A stretch of 15,491 bases of DNA from Candidatus Heimdallarchaeota archaeon (GTDB lineage Archaea > Asgardarchaeota > Heimdallarchaeia > Heimdallarchaeales > Kariarchaeaceae): assembly GCA_029882335.1 (NCBI GenBank), contig JAOUKW010000054.1, positions 1-15,491 on the forward strand, in the 5' to 3' direction. The notes beneath the pieces are model-generated. The model did not search any database and was not told the origin of the DNA. It was given only the letters and a program-made list of their open reading frames with translations. The position numbers and the translations under genes are program-made. Below are positions 6,803 to 14,132 of the stretch, piece after piece; the stretch's first letter is position 1, and every line of letters begins with the position of its first letter.

Positions 6803-9235
6803 TTATAGTTGATTTCTTCTTCTTAAGTAAATTACAGTCATGAAACACATACTAATCCCAAAATACATTACATTCAGGCCCAAAAATGATGCACCTTCAG
6901 AAGATGAGTCTTGTGTTAGTAGTATTCCGATATCAAATGAAGTTCCCGAACTTCGAGATAATTCTGCAGTATAATATGGATAAGTACCAAGATGATATTC
7001 AATATCAGGTATAATCAATGAAACTGGAGATTTAAAGCTCAATTTGAAATACCAATCCACATATGCATCGAAGCTGTAAACCAAATCACCTATCACTGAA
7101 TTAACAGTATCCGCACTTACGCCTTCATCAATTGTTATACTCACTGTTTGTTTCATACTGCCCTCTGTAAATATTAAATCAGTCTGATTTAGTGTAACAC
7201 CAGTATCAGCAGAATTTATGTTAGAATGAACTCGAGCACTCATAGTTGGCATAATACTTAATGCCATGGTATCTATAAAAAAACCAATAATTGTTAGTAT
7301 AGGTGCAATTGGTGGAAATAGTGCAGATAACAACTGATTCAATATTGTCCAAAGGTTCAATTGAATTTCACCAACAAAAATATCACCAAGTAAAGTAGGA
7401 TTTAATGTAAATCCTTCTACTGAAAGATAATTATCAATCAAGGTTCTCTCTCCACTACTGTAACCTTCAAAATTTATGAAATCTAAGAATGCCTCTATCT
7501 GGGCTAAATCAATATCAAATGTAATAGAACCATCATTTGAATAATCGTAATCAGTTTGGGCATACCAAAAAGTAAGTGAGGTGTTCATTTGATATTCATA
7601 CCAAATAGTTAATTCCAGATTATTTGAAGGTATAAATTCTATTTCAATTGTTGAGGTTTCACCGGGTCGCATTTGAGTAGGATGAGTAATACTTAACTGC
7701 CCTGGAAAACTATAATCCATTCCAACAGTTATCTCTTGATAAAAACTAAATCGAGAATTTCTTGCTTTTGTCATCTCACCAGCTGCTTCTACTACATTAC
7801 TATAACCAGAAATGATATATGGTGCATTAAATACTTGTTTTACATCAAATGTAAATGGTGCAATTATTGGTACGTCTATTCCGATTGCAGACCAAATTTT
7901 AGTTCCATTGATAAAAGTGTCTTCCTGAATGGAATACCAATCACGAAGTAATGCATCATCAAGTGAATTAATAGTGTAGGCATATCCATACTCCGTACCA
8001 CCAGGTCCAAGATCAAATGTATGAAAACTGGTTTCTACAGTAAAATCATATCCAATAAATCCATATGGTGAAATTCTTCGACTATCAGTAGATAATGGCC
8101 AAGCGTACGTCCAATCATTGGCATCTGATAAAGGTCGGATATCTGCAGTCTGTTCTGTAGTTACACCGAGTAATGATTGAAGATCTGAGCTAATTTCATT
8201 GTTAAATGTTAATGTATTAGGAGAGGCTCCTTCTGATAAAATTAAAATATCCTCACTTGGAAATTCTGCAGTTGCAACATCAAGATAAAAGAAATTATTA
8301 AATACTAATCTGTAAGGTTGATATATGTTTGAAGCACTCAAATATATATAGATTGCTTCAAAATCATTCCTATGGGTTTCAAACCCACCGATACCATCTG
8401 GGGCAAATTCAGAATCCCAGTAATAAAAGTATTGTAAAACATATGCAGCCATACTACCATCAAAACCTTTGACAACTCGACCTGCTACATAATCTGGCAT
8501 TTCAGTGTTGGAAGTTTCATCATCAATATGTAAATAAGGTTTATAACCATCAAGTAGTTCTTCTGCTGTGATATCCGTTTGAACGAGTAGTGAATCAACA
8601 GAAAAAGTAACTTCAGCGTCACCTATATCAGTAGAAACAGTAGTAGAAGTTACATTCATAGGAGTAACTTCTAAAGAATAATAACCTAGAGAATCAGCAA
8701 CCCCGAGATCATCATCAATTACTTCAATATATAATCGTAAAGCAGTTGTATATGTATTTTGTATTGAGAAACTAACTACTTGTGTTTCACCATCGTTCAT
8801 AGAAAAAGTAGAACCACTATTATCAAATTGTCCACCAACATCATTTAAAATCATATAAATGTAAATATCACCAGCACCACTTGTTATACCATCATGATCG
8901 TTGATGACATGAATCTGCTCAAGTGTCAATGTAATATCATAAAAAGATAGACCAGTACCATCTACAATATCTGTACCTACATATGTACTTGCATTAGGTA
9001 CATCAAAATTAGTAATATTATTAGTTACGTAATCCCCCACTGATGGAAATTCAGGTGCAATTGTCTCATTAATGACAAATGAAGTTGAAGTACCATTCGA
9101 AAAATTAGTATCAATCGTTTTTGTAGTTGTTGTTTGTGCAAAAACCGATTGTGTTCCCAGTGATGAATAGAATAGAAATCCTATAATCAACATTACCATA
9201 AACTTATTTCTTAGTTTAACCATTGAAATATTCAT
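6803..9235 (-). CDS. Large secreted surface protein, membrane anchored, with an NPP1/Vps62-like motif
   Basis: An 810-aa extracytoplasmic protein. Residues about 9-33 form a signal peptide (hydrophobic core FMVMLIIGFLFYSS, then VFAQ). The mature part begins Thr-rich and carries many N-glycosylation sequons (N44, N47, N56, N73, N81, N194 among them). Residues about 95-190 look like a beta-sandwich with an acidic HVINDHDGI...GDIYIY segment. Residues about 230-310 contain YKPYLHIDDE, then LQYFYYW (267-273) and HRNDFEAIYIYL (288-299), resembling the motif layout of the NPP1/Vps62-like beta-sandwich families. A hydrophobic stretch lies at about 635-660. The C-terminus has a membrane helix (about 784-804) followed by RRRNQL, so the protein is held with its bulk outside. 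An internal ATG at codon 5 is an alternative start. The gene is monocistronic, and no exact function is recognised. Confidence 0.9.
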   Translation of the reverse strand: MNISMVKLRNKFMVMLIIGFLFYSSLGTQSVFAQTTTTKTIDTNFSNGTSTSFVINETIAPEFPSVGDYVTNNITNFDVPNASTYVGTDIVDGTGLSFYDITLTLEQIHVINDHDGITSGAGDIYIYMILNDVGGQFDNSGSTFSMNDGETQVVSFSIQNTYTTALRLYIEVIDDDLGVADSLGYYSLEVTPMNVTSTTVSTDIGDAEVTFSVDSLLVQTDITAEELLDGYKPYLHIDDETSNTEMPDYVAGRVVKGFDGSMAAYVLQYFYYWDSEFAPDGIGGFETHRNDFEAIYIYLSASNIYQPYRLVFNNFFYLDVATAEFPSEDILILSEGASPNTLTFNNEISSDLQSLLGVTTEQTADIRPLSDANDWTYAWPLSTDSRRISPYGFIGYDFTVETSFHTFDLGPGGTEYGYAYTINSLDDALLRDWYSIQEDTFINGTKIWSAIGIDVPIIAPFTFDVKQVFNAPYIISGYSNVVEAAGEMTKARNSRFSFYQEITVGMDYSFPGQLSITHPTQMRPGETSTIEIEFIPSNNLELTIWYEYQMNTSLTFWYAQTDYDYSNDGSITFDIDLAQIEAFLDFINFEGYSSGERTLIDNYLSVEGFTLNPTLLGDIFVGEIQLNLWTILNQLLSALFPPIAPILTIIGFFIDTMALSIMPTMSARVHSNINSADTGVTLNQTDLIFTEGSMKQTVSITIDEGVSADTVNSVIGDLVYSFDAYVDWYFKLSFKSPVSLIIPDIEYHLGTYPYYTAELSRSSGTSFDIGILLTQDSSSEGASFLGLNVMYFGISMCFMTVIYLRRRNQL

Positions 9236-9363
9236 TTGAATTATCTTTTAAATTTAATTGATTTGGAATTATTTTACTGAATAGTTCAATTTTGAATTAT
9301 ATCAATAAGTAATAATTTAGTATATTTTATTGTTTTTTGTGTATTTTTTTAAGTTTAATTAAC

Positions 9364-9417
9364 ATATGCCACCCAGATTTATAAAAATAATATGCCACCC
9401 AGATTTATAAAAATAAT
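9364..9417. repeat. Perfect tandem duplication of a 26-bp unit holding a TATA-like element
   Basis: The unit beginning TATGCCACCCAGATTTATAA occurs twice head to tail (9365-9390 and 9391-9416) with no mismatch, and one matching base flanks each side. Each copy holds TTTATAAAAAT, TATA-like on both strands, next to a GC-richer CCACCC patch. It lies 129 bases upstream of the surface-protein gene and could drive it from two starts, or bind a regulator twice. It does not code: the ATG in each copy opens only a 10-14 codon frame. Confidence 0.85.
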
Positions 9418-9680
9418 GAATTAAAGCCATTAGAGTTAAATTGCCTACTATATATTAGATTTATAATATTGGATTAGTAACAGATTCTTATGAAAATAAG
9501 ATTTCAATCAATCCATAATCTTTTTTGTGGGTGTAATTATCGTAATTGTTCAATAGTGTGAATTTATTAAATCTTATTTATGAGATCATTTAAAATGATT
9601 TTACACATTTAATGATAAATTTTTATAGAAAAGAATTTATTCAAAAATTACGATTAGGGTATCATAAGTAGTGAAAAATA
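9418..9680. other. AT-rich gap before the tRNA gene, no convincing gene
   Basis: No supported coding region. It holds an inverted repeat with 7-bp arms (9585-9591 and 9593-9599), and a TTTATAAT box (9460-9467) placed about 26 bases before a 23-codon frame at 9490-9561. That peptide contains Cys-Gly-Cys and a third Cys, but is too short to call. Confidence 0.5.
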
Positions 9681-9765
9681 TGCGGGGAGTGGGATTTGAA
9701 CCCACGAATCTCTAAAGAACTAGGCCCTCAACCTAGCGCCGTTGACCAGGCTGGGCGATCCCCGC
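9681..9765 (-). tRNA. tRNA-Leu (anticodon GAG)
   Basis: A complete class II cloverleaf on the minus strand. The acceptor stem GCGGGGA pairs with TCCCCGC, with A as discriminator base at 9681. The D arm is GCC...GGC with a GG pair in the loop. The anticodon stem CTAGG/CCTAG encloses the loop TTGAGGG, giving anticodon GAG at 9727-9729. A long variable arm follows (about 14 bases), and the T arm is GTGGG-TTCAAAT-CCCAC. The long variable arm and the GAG anticodon both indicate leucine, reading CUC and CUU. There is no intron and no encoded CCA, as is common in archaea. A short T run follows on the minus strand at 9674-9678. Confidence 0.97.
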
Positions 9766-9888
9766 TTTAGATGTATCAATACACAATTCCAAACACTGTG
9801 TTTGATCAATATCCTATTACCTGTTACAATTTTTAACTTCATCGTTTTTAAACAGAAATTCGATTGAGATTCAGTGCAACACTAGACA

Positions 9889-9903
9889 AATCAAGATTTG
9901 ATT
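9889..9903. repeat. Short inverted repeat upstream of the UbiD-family gene
   Basis: AATCAA and TTGATT are separated by GAT. An overlapping sequence AAATCAAGAT (9888-9897) also recurs as its exact reverse complement at 9946-9955. Both lie in the 240-base leader between the tRNA and the ATG at 10006. They may be a regulator site or a folded leader, but such matches arise readily by chance here. Confidence 0.25.
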
Positions 9904-10005
9904 CAACGTTCTTATCTTGGTCAACTACTGAGATTTTGTAATTTGATCTTGATTTATCATAGTATCGATCGTAAATGTCTTAGGATAAGGAGAGTAAGAT
10001 CAATT

Positions 10006-11313
10006 ATGTCTGAAGTCTATCGACAATACTTGGATAAAATTAGATCAGATGAGAATGTAGAAGTTATCGAGCAGGAAGTAGATAAGGTATATCAAATAGG
10101 TAGACATCTACAAATATGGGATGCAAAGAAAATTGTTGAATTTAAAAAAGTAAAGGATTCAGTTTTTCCATTACTGGGAAATGTATGTGCTTCAAGAGAA
10201 ATGCTGGCAATCTCCATGGGAATCAAAATAAAGGATATTCATACTCATTTGTTAGAGGGGTTGAACTCTCCTATTGAGCCAATTGTTGTTGATACAGCTC
10301 CATTTTTGGAAAATATGGATGAAAATCCAAATCTATTAAAACATCCAGTTCCCAAATTTTTTGAGGAAGATGCTGGATTTTACTACAGCTCAGGATTAAT
10401 TATTACCAAAGGACTCGATACCGGAGTACATAATAGTAGCATTCATCGACAATTAATTATATCTCAGAATGAGACAACCGCAAGAATTGTCCCACGTCAT
10501 TTGTATCACAACATCAAGGTTGCTGAATCAATGGATAAAGACCTACCTATTGCAGTTGCTTTTGGACTACATCCTGCAGTCATACTTGCCGCGTCAACTC
10601 CAACTAACATTAGTATAGATGAAATGCATGTAGCGAACAAAATGATGGCAGAGAAGTTAACTCGAGTTAAACTTCCCAATTCAGGTATATTAGTACCAAC
10701 TCATGCAGAAGTGGTGTATGAGGGAGTGATATTAAAAAACCGAAGAGAGCGAGAGGGGCCTTTTGTCGATGTCACCGGTACTTTGGATCATATTAGAGAT
10801 GAACCTGTCCTCCGTATTGATCGAGTTTATTATCGAAACAGTGCACATCTAACAACCATTCTTCCATCACAAACAGAGCATTACACCTTAATGGGATTAG
10901 GAAGAGAAGTAACAATTAGAGAATCAGTGTTAAATGTAGTTCCAGAAATTGGTAATGTATATCTAACTACCGGTGGTGCAGGATGGCTCCATGCGGTTGT
11001 TTCCTTCAAAAAACAGTCGGAAGGAGATGGAAAAAATGTAATTATGGCCGCTTTTGCAGGTCATGGTTCTTTAAAATGGGTCACAGTTGTTGATTTGGAT
11101 ATTAATGTGTATGATCCAGTAGAAGTTGAATGGGCAACAATTACTCGGACTGGTCATGATGACATCATTGTTATACCATCAGCCAGAGGTTCTAGTTTAG
11201 ATCCAGCAATGGATGTAGATAGAAAAGTATCAATCAAAGTTGGAATTGATGCAACCAAGAGTCTATACAAATCAGAAGCAAGTTATAAAAGGATAAAAAT
11301 TCCGGATGAATAA
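10006..11313 (+). CDS. UbiD-family prenyl-FMN-dependent decarboxylase, possible archaeal mevalonate-pathway enzyme
   Basis: A 435-aa member of the UbiD family, which decarboxylates alpha,beta-unsaturated acids with prenylated FMN made by UbiX. The cofactor-binding region TGVHNSSIHRQLI is at about 139-151, followed by PRHLYHNI and the FGLHPAVILAAST segment (187-198). The catalytic Glu/Arg region is seen as HAEVVYEG (233-240) and EGPFVDVTG (250-258). Many archaea use a UbiD homologue as trans-anhydromevalonate 5-phosphate decarboxylase in their modified mevalonate pathway. The length fits, but family membership alone does not prove it. An upstream TTG at 9898 would add 36 residues of unlikely composition. 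I chose the ATG at 10006, which is preceded by AAGGAGAG at 9987-9994. No ubiX or mevalonate gene lies in the window. Confidence 0.9.
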   Translation: MSEVYRQYLDKIRSDENVEVIEQEVDKVYQIGRHLQIWDAKKIVEFKKVKDSVFPLLGNVCASREMLAISMGIKIKDIHTHLLEGLNSPIEPIVVDTAPFLENMDENPNLLKHPVPKFFEEDAGFYYSSGLIITKGLDTGVHNSSIHRQLIISQNETTARIVPRHLYHNIKVAESMDKDLPIAVAFGLHPAVILAASTPTNISIDEMHVANKMMAEKLTRVKLPNSGILVPTHAEVVYEGVILKNRREREGPFVDVTGTLDHIRDEPVLRIDRVYYRNSAHLTTILPSQTEHYTLMGLGREVTIRESVLNVVPEIGNVYLTTGGAGWLHAVVSFKKQSEGDGKNVIMAAFAGHGSLKWVTVVDLDINVYDPVEVEWATITRTGHDDIIVIPSARGSSLDPAMDVDRKVSIKVGIDATKSLYKSEASYKRIKIPDE

Positions 11314-11322
11314 TTTATCAAT

Positions 11323-11607
11323 CTAATATTCACGATTTAAAATTTCTAACCACGATTGTTTGGTATATTCAGATATCTCTGTACTCATATTTACGGCAAG
11401 TATATGCTTACAAATTTTTCCACTTTCTTTTAGACAATTAATTTGAAATTGCTGACAAGTACAATAATTTGGTGTAATTACCAAGTAATCATCATTCTTT
11501 CCAGTAACAATATAACCATTTTTCAATTCAGATTCATGAATTTTTTTAATACGTTTTGCTTGTATCAACTCTAAGGCTTTCTCAACCTCTTCTTTATTTT
11601 CAGTCAT
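11323..11607 (-). CDS. Small SWIM zinc-finger protein
   Basis: About 94 aa from the ATG at 11605-11607. A TTG 12 bases upstream is also in frame but would overlap the preceding gene. The second half carries the SWIM signature CxC...CxH: Cys49 and Cys51 (YCTCQQF), then Cys66 and His68 (ICKHILAV), with a further Cys58 between. The first half is a Lys/Glu-rich helix followed by short strands (NGYIVTG, DDYLVITP), the usual lead-in to a SWIM finger. SWIM domains bind zinc and mediate DNA or protein contacts. Small archaeal SWIM proteins are often of unknown function, and eukaryotic ones include Sws1-type partners of Rad51 paralogues. One base separates this ATG from the stop of the HAD-like gene, so the two are one operon. 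It ends convergent with the UbiD gene. Confidence 0.85.
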   Translation of the reverse strand: MTENKEEVEKALELIQAKRIKKIHESELKNGYIVTGKNDDYLVITPNYCTCQQFQINCLKESGKICKHILAVNMSTEISEYTKQSWLEILNREY

Positions 11608-11608
11608 T

Positions 11609-12370
11609 TTATTGTACAATTTGTATGGTGTCTAAATGGATTGGAAGAGATGCAATATCCATTAATGAATAATTCGCCATTTTTCTTATATTCAGGGGCA
11701 CTTTTCTTTCTCGATTAATATGAATCGTCAACATCCCTATTTTTTTTGGCTTAATTACCTCATGCATGCTGTTTCCAATCATAATACTTGTCTTTGGATC
11801 AGCATTTACCTTGCTTAGCATTTTTTTGTAAAATTTCAGGGTATGTTTAGTTGCAGCCACTGTATCGAAACCAAAAACATTTCCAAAATATTCCTCAATA
11901 TCATTTCCCTTGAGTATTCCCTTTATATGACTACTATGACTTGAACTCGCAACGTGCATATCATAACCATGTGCAATTAATCGATTTAATGTATCCTTTA
12001 CCTCTGGATATAGAGCTTTTACTTTTTGAGCTACAGAAAATTCAAATGGTCTTGTTCGCAATTCAGTACAATCAGCAGAGATTTTTAGATCCTGATATAA
12101 AGTTTGAGGAAAAATTTTGTCACAGAACTCTAGAAATTCCAAAAATTTACTTCCTACTTTTTCTTTAGTAGGATCACGTAGATAATCAAATGCGTATTTC
12201 TCCCAGATCTCCATTGCAGTGTCATAACGTCGTTTAGCAGATATTTCATTTAATCCAAAATGAGTCATTAGATGCTCTATTGTAATTCTTCGGTACTCTT
12301 CAAAGATTATGGGTGTGTTAACTAGCACACCATGCAAATCAATAAATAATACCGGTTGATCAGAGCTCAT
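11609..12370 (-). CDS. HAD-superfamily-like protein with altered catalytic motifs
   Basis: A 253-aa protein with the HAD Rossmann-like order of motifs. Motif I is FIDLHGVLV: the nucleophile Asp11 is present, but the usual second Asp (DxD) is His13. After a helical cap (about 20-120), motif II is HVASSSHSSH (139-148). A Lys for motif III may be K175 or K179. Motif IV reads MIGNSMHEV (197-205), where phosphatases have GD and a further Asp, but here Asn200 and Glu204 take those places. HAD enzymes lacking the second Asp of motif I, such as dehalogenases and phosphonatases, are not ordinary phosphatases. The protein may have another chemistry or be a non-enzymatic binder. The next gene, a SWIM zinc-finger protein, begins one base after its stop. 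The 128 bases upstream separate it from yggS. Confidence 0.85.
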   Translation of the reverse strand: MSSDQPVLFIDLHGVLVNTPIIFEEYRRITIEHLMTHFGLNEISAKRRYDTAMEIWEKYAFDYLRDPTKEKVGSKFLEFLEFCDKIFPQTLYQDLKISADCTELRTRPFEFSVAQKVKALYPEVKDTLNRLIAHGYDMHVASSSHSSHIKGILKGNDIEEYFGNVFGFDTVAATKHTLKFYKKMLSKVNADPKTSIMIGNSMHEVIKPKKIGMLTIHINRERKVPLNIRKMANYSLMDIASLPIHLDTIQIVQ

Positions 12371-12498
12371 CTATTACTACTTAATCTAGTCTATAACTCC
12401 TTATCTTAAATCTTTTCTGTAATACAATGTTGTGAAACATTAATAGACAATAAATTCGTTGATTTCATATATCGAATGGATTTTTTCATAGAATTAAT

Positions 12499-13155
12499 CT
12501 AAGATCGTTGACCAAAAATTCTAGTCCCGATTCGAATCATGGTACTACCGGCTAAAATTGCTTCTTTCCAGTCTGCAGACATACCAAGAGACAATTCAGT
12601 AAAATTGAAAAATCGATTCAATTCTGCTACTTTTGAAAAATGTTGTATTCTTTCTACTTGTTTCCAATTTGGATGACCAATAGCCATCAAACCAATCACC
12701 TTTAATTTATTTTCATGTAAACCTTCCAATAACATATTAATAATACTTTTATCTGGAAGAATGCCGGACTTAGTTTTTTCTAGACTTAAATTTACCTGAA
12801 TCATTACTTTTCCAGTGTATTCAAGTTTTCCCAATCTATTAACAAGTTTTAAACTATCCACAGAATGAATATAATCAACAATTGGAACTAAATTAGCAGT
12901 ATTTCTTCTCTGTAAATGACCAATAAAATGCCAATTAACATGAGATAGAGATTTAGATTTTACAACTAGTTCATTAACATAATTTTCACCAAATTCCTTT
13001 ATTCCGCAATCCAATGCCGCTTGAATTTCATCAACACTTCTTGTTTTTGATACTGCAATAATTTTTGGTTTAGTAACACCATTTAAACTACAAAATTCAT
13101 CTATCTCATTTTGCAGACTATGCCAATTTTCTCTTATATGTTGTTCTACACCCAT
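12499..13155 (-). CDS. yggS: YggS/PLPBP family pyridoxal-phosphate homeostasis protein
   Basis: Single-domain TIM-barrel PLP-binding protein (218 aa from the chosen start) that buffers pyridoxal 5'-phosphate and affects amino-acid metabolism. It has no known enzyme activity. The PLP lysine is Lys37 in IIAVSKTRS. Other family segments are EFGENYVNEL, WHFIGHLQRRN, IQVNLS.EKTKSG, and the C-terminal phosphate-binding LSLGMSADW and RIGTRIFGQR. In frame there is a TTG at 13165-13167 overlapping the meaB stop. I prefer the ATG at 13153-13155, since GAGTGAT just upstream matches the Shine-Dalgarno consensus at the right distance. Four bases separate the meaB stop from this ATG, so it is the last gene of the mutase operon. 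Confidence 0.95.
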   Translation of the reverse strand: MGVEQHIRENWHSLQNEIDEFCSLNGVTKPKIIAVSKTRSVDEIQAALDCGIKEFGENYVNELVVKSKSLSHVNWHFIGHLQRRNTANLVPIVDYIHSVDSLKLVNRLGKLEYTGKVMIQVNLSLEKTKSGILPDKSIINMLLEGLHENKLKVIGLMAIGHPNWKQVERIQHFSKVAELNRFFNFTELSLGMSADWKEAILAGSTMIRIGTRIFGQRS

Positions 13156-13159
13156 TATA

Positions 13160-14107
13160 TCACTCAACTTGGTTCAATGCCTGAATCAATGTATCAGTCG
13201 CGTCTCTCATAGTTAGCCCACCAGTTAAAATCTTGACAACCATCTCATTCAAGGGATTGGGTAATCCATTTTTACTAAGCAATGTAGTAATTTTTTGATT
13301 GATCCGTCTAGTTAACTCAAAAATTATCTGTTTTCTTTTGAATTGATCAAGTATCATTGGTGAATTTATCTCCTCCCAATGTTGATTCAACTGTAGAATT
13401 AAATCATCAATTCCCTCTCCAATGAGAGAATTTGTCTTCACAATAGCTTTTTTCTCATGTTTTAAACTCAACATTTCCTCAACATACAATTGTAAATGCT
13501 CAGGATTGGTTATATCGGTTTTGTTTATTACGAATAAATCAGCAATCTCCATGATACCTGCTTTATTTATCTGTATATCATCACCCAATGTAGATACAAG
13601 TACCAATACAGTTGAATGACATGTATTCATTATATCAACCTCACTTTGACCAATACCAACAGTTTCTATTATAATTTTATCAAAACCAAAACCATCAATC
13701 AATGTAAGCACATCGAAGACAGCAGGAGATAAACCACCTAAACTCCCTCGACTGGCTAATGAACGAATATATACTTCAGGATCGGTTGAAAAACGAAGCA
13801 TACGTATCCGATCACCCAAAAGTGCACCACCAGAAAAAGGACTAGATGGATCTATAGCAATGACTGCCACCCGGTAGTTCATTGCTCGATATGATTCTAT
13901 TAATTTATCAACTAATGTACTTTTACCAGATCCAGGTGATCCAGTGACACCGATAATATGTGTATTATTTCTATTCTTTGATATTGTTTCAAGTAGTGAA
14001 CGAATATGATCAGATTCTACTTCTGCCAGTGTAATCGCACGCGATAGAGCACGAATATTATGATTAAAGTATTCACTTTGTAGGGATAGTATAGCAGAAG
14101 ATTCCAT
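13160..14107 (-). CDS. meaB: MeaB/MMAA (ArgK-type) GTPase chaperone of B12-dependent mutase
   Basis: A 315-aa G3E-family P-loop GTPase of normal length. It assists adenosylcobalamin loading into, and protects, methylmalonyl-CoA-type mutases. The Walker A motif is GSPGSGKS (56-63). The family-specific DPSSPFSGGALLGDR is at about 86-100, with ETVGIGQSE (148-156) as the switch and Walker B region. The base-specificity motif is NKTD (195-198). The C-terminal helices, used for dimerisation, are complete. It starts 25 bases after the stop of the acyl-CoA mutase gene and runs into yggS, a compact operon. Having its own chaperone gene is notable because the adjacent mutase is of the IcmF type, whose usual members carry a fused G domain. 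Confidence 0.96.
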   Translation of the reverse strand: MESSAILSLQSEYFNHNIRALSRAITLAEVESDHIRSLLETISKNRNNTHIIGVTGSPGSGKSTLVDKLIESYRAMNYRVAVIAIDPSSPFSGGALLGDRIRMLRFSTDPEVYIRSLASRGSLGGLSPAVFDVLTLIDGFGFDKIIIETVGIGQSEVDIMNTCHSTVLVLVSTLGDDIQINKAGIMEIADLFVINKTDITNPEHLQLYVEEMLSLKHEKKAIVKTNSLIGEGIDDLILQLNQHWEEINSPMILDQFKRKQIIFELTRRINQKITTLLSKNGLPNPLNEMVVKILTGGLTMRDATDTLIQALNQVE

Positions 14108-14132
14108 GAATTACCATCTCAGAATATAATCA

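Noticed and set aside
7736..7951. 71-codon plus-strand frame
   Set aside because: It lies antisense within the surface-protein gene, and its Cys/Tyr/Ile-rich product looks like a shadow.
9364..9417. Two-unit repeat as a CRISPR remnant
   Set aside because: The copies are directly adjacent with no spacers, and there are only two.
9898..10005. Longer form of the UbiD-family protein from a TTG
   Set aside because: The extra 36 residues do not look like the family, and a purine-rich ribosome-binding site precedes the ATG at 10006.
11941..12168. 75-codon plus-strand frame
   Set aside because: It lies antisense to the HAD-like gene, with no promoter or ribosome-binding site.
13422..13619. 65-codon plus-strand frame
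   Set aside because: It lies antisense within meaB.
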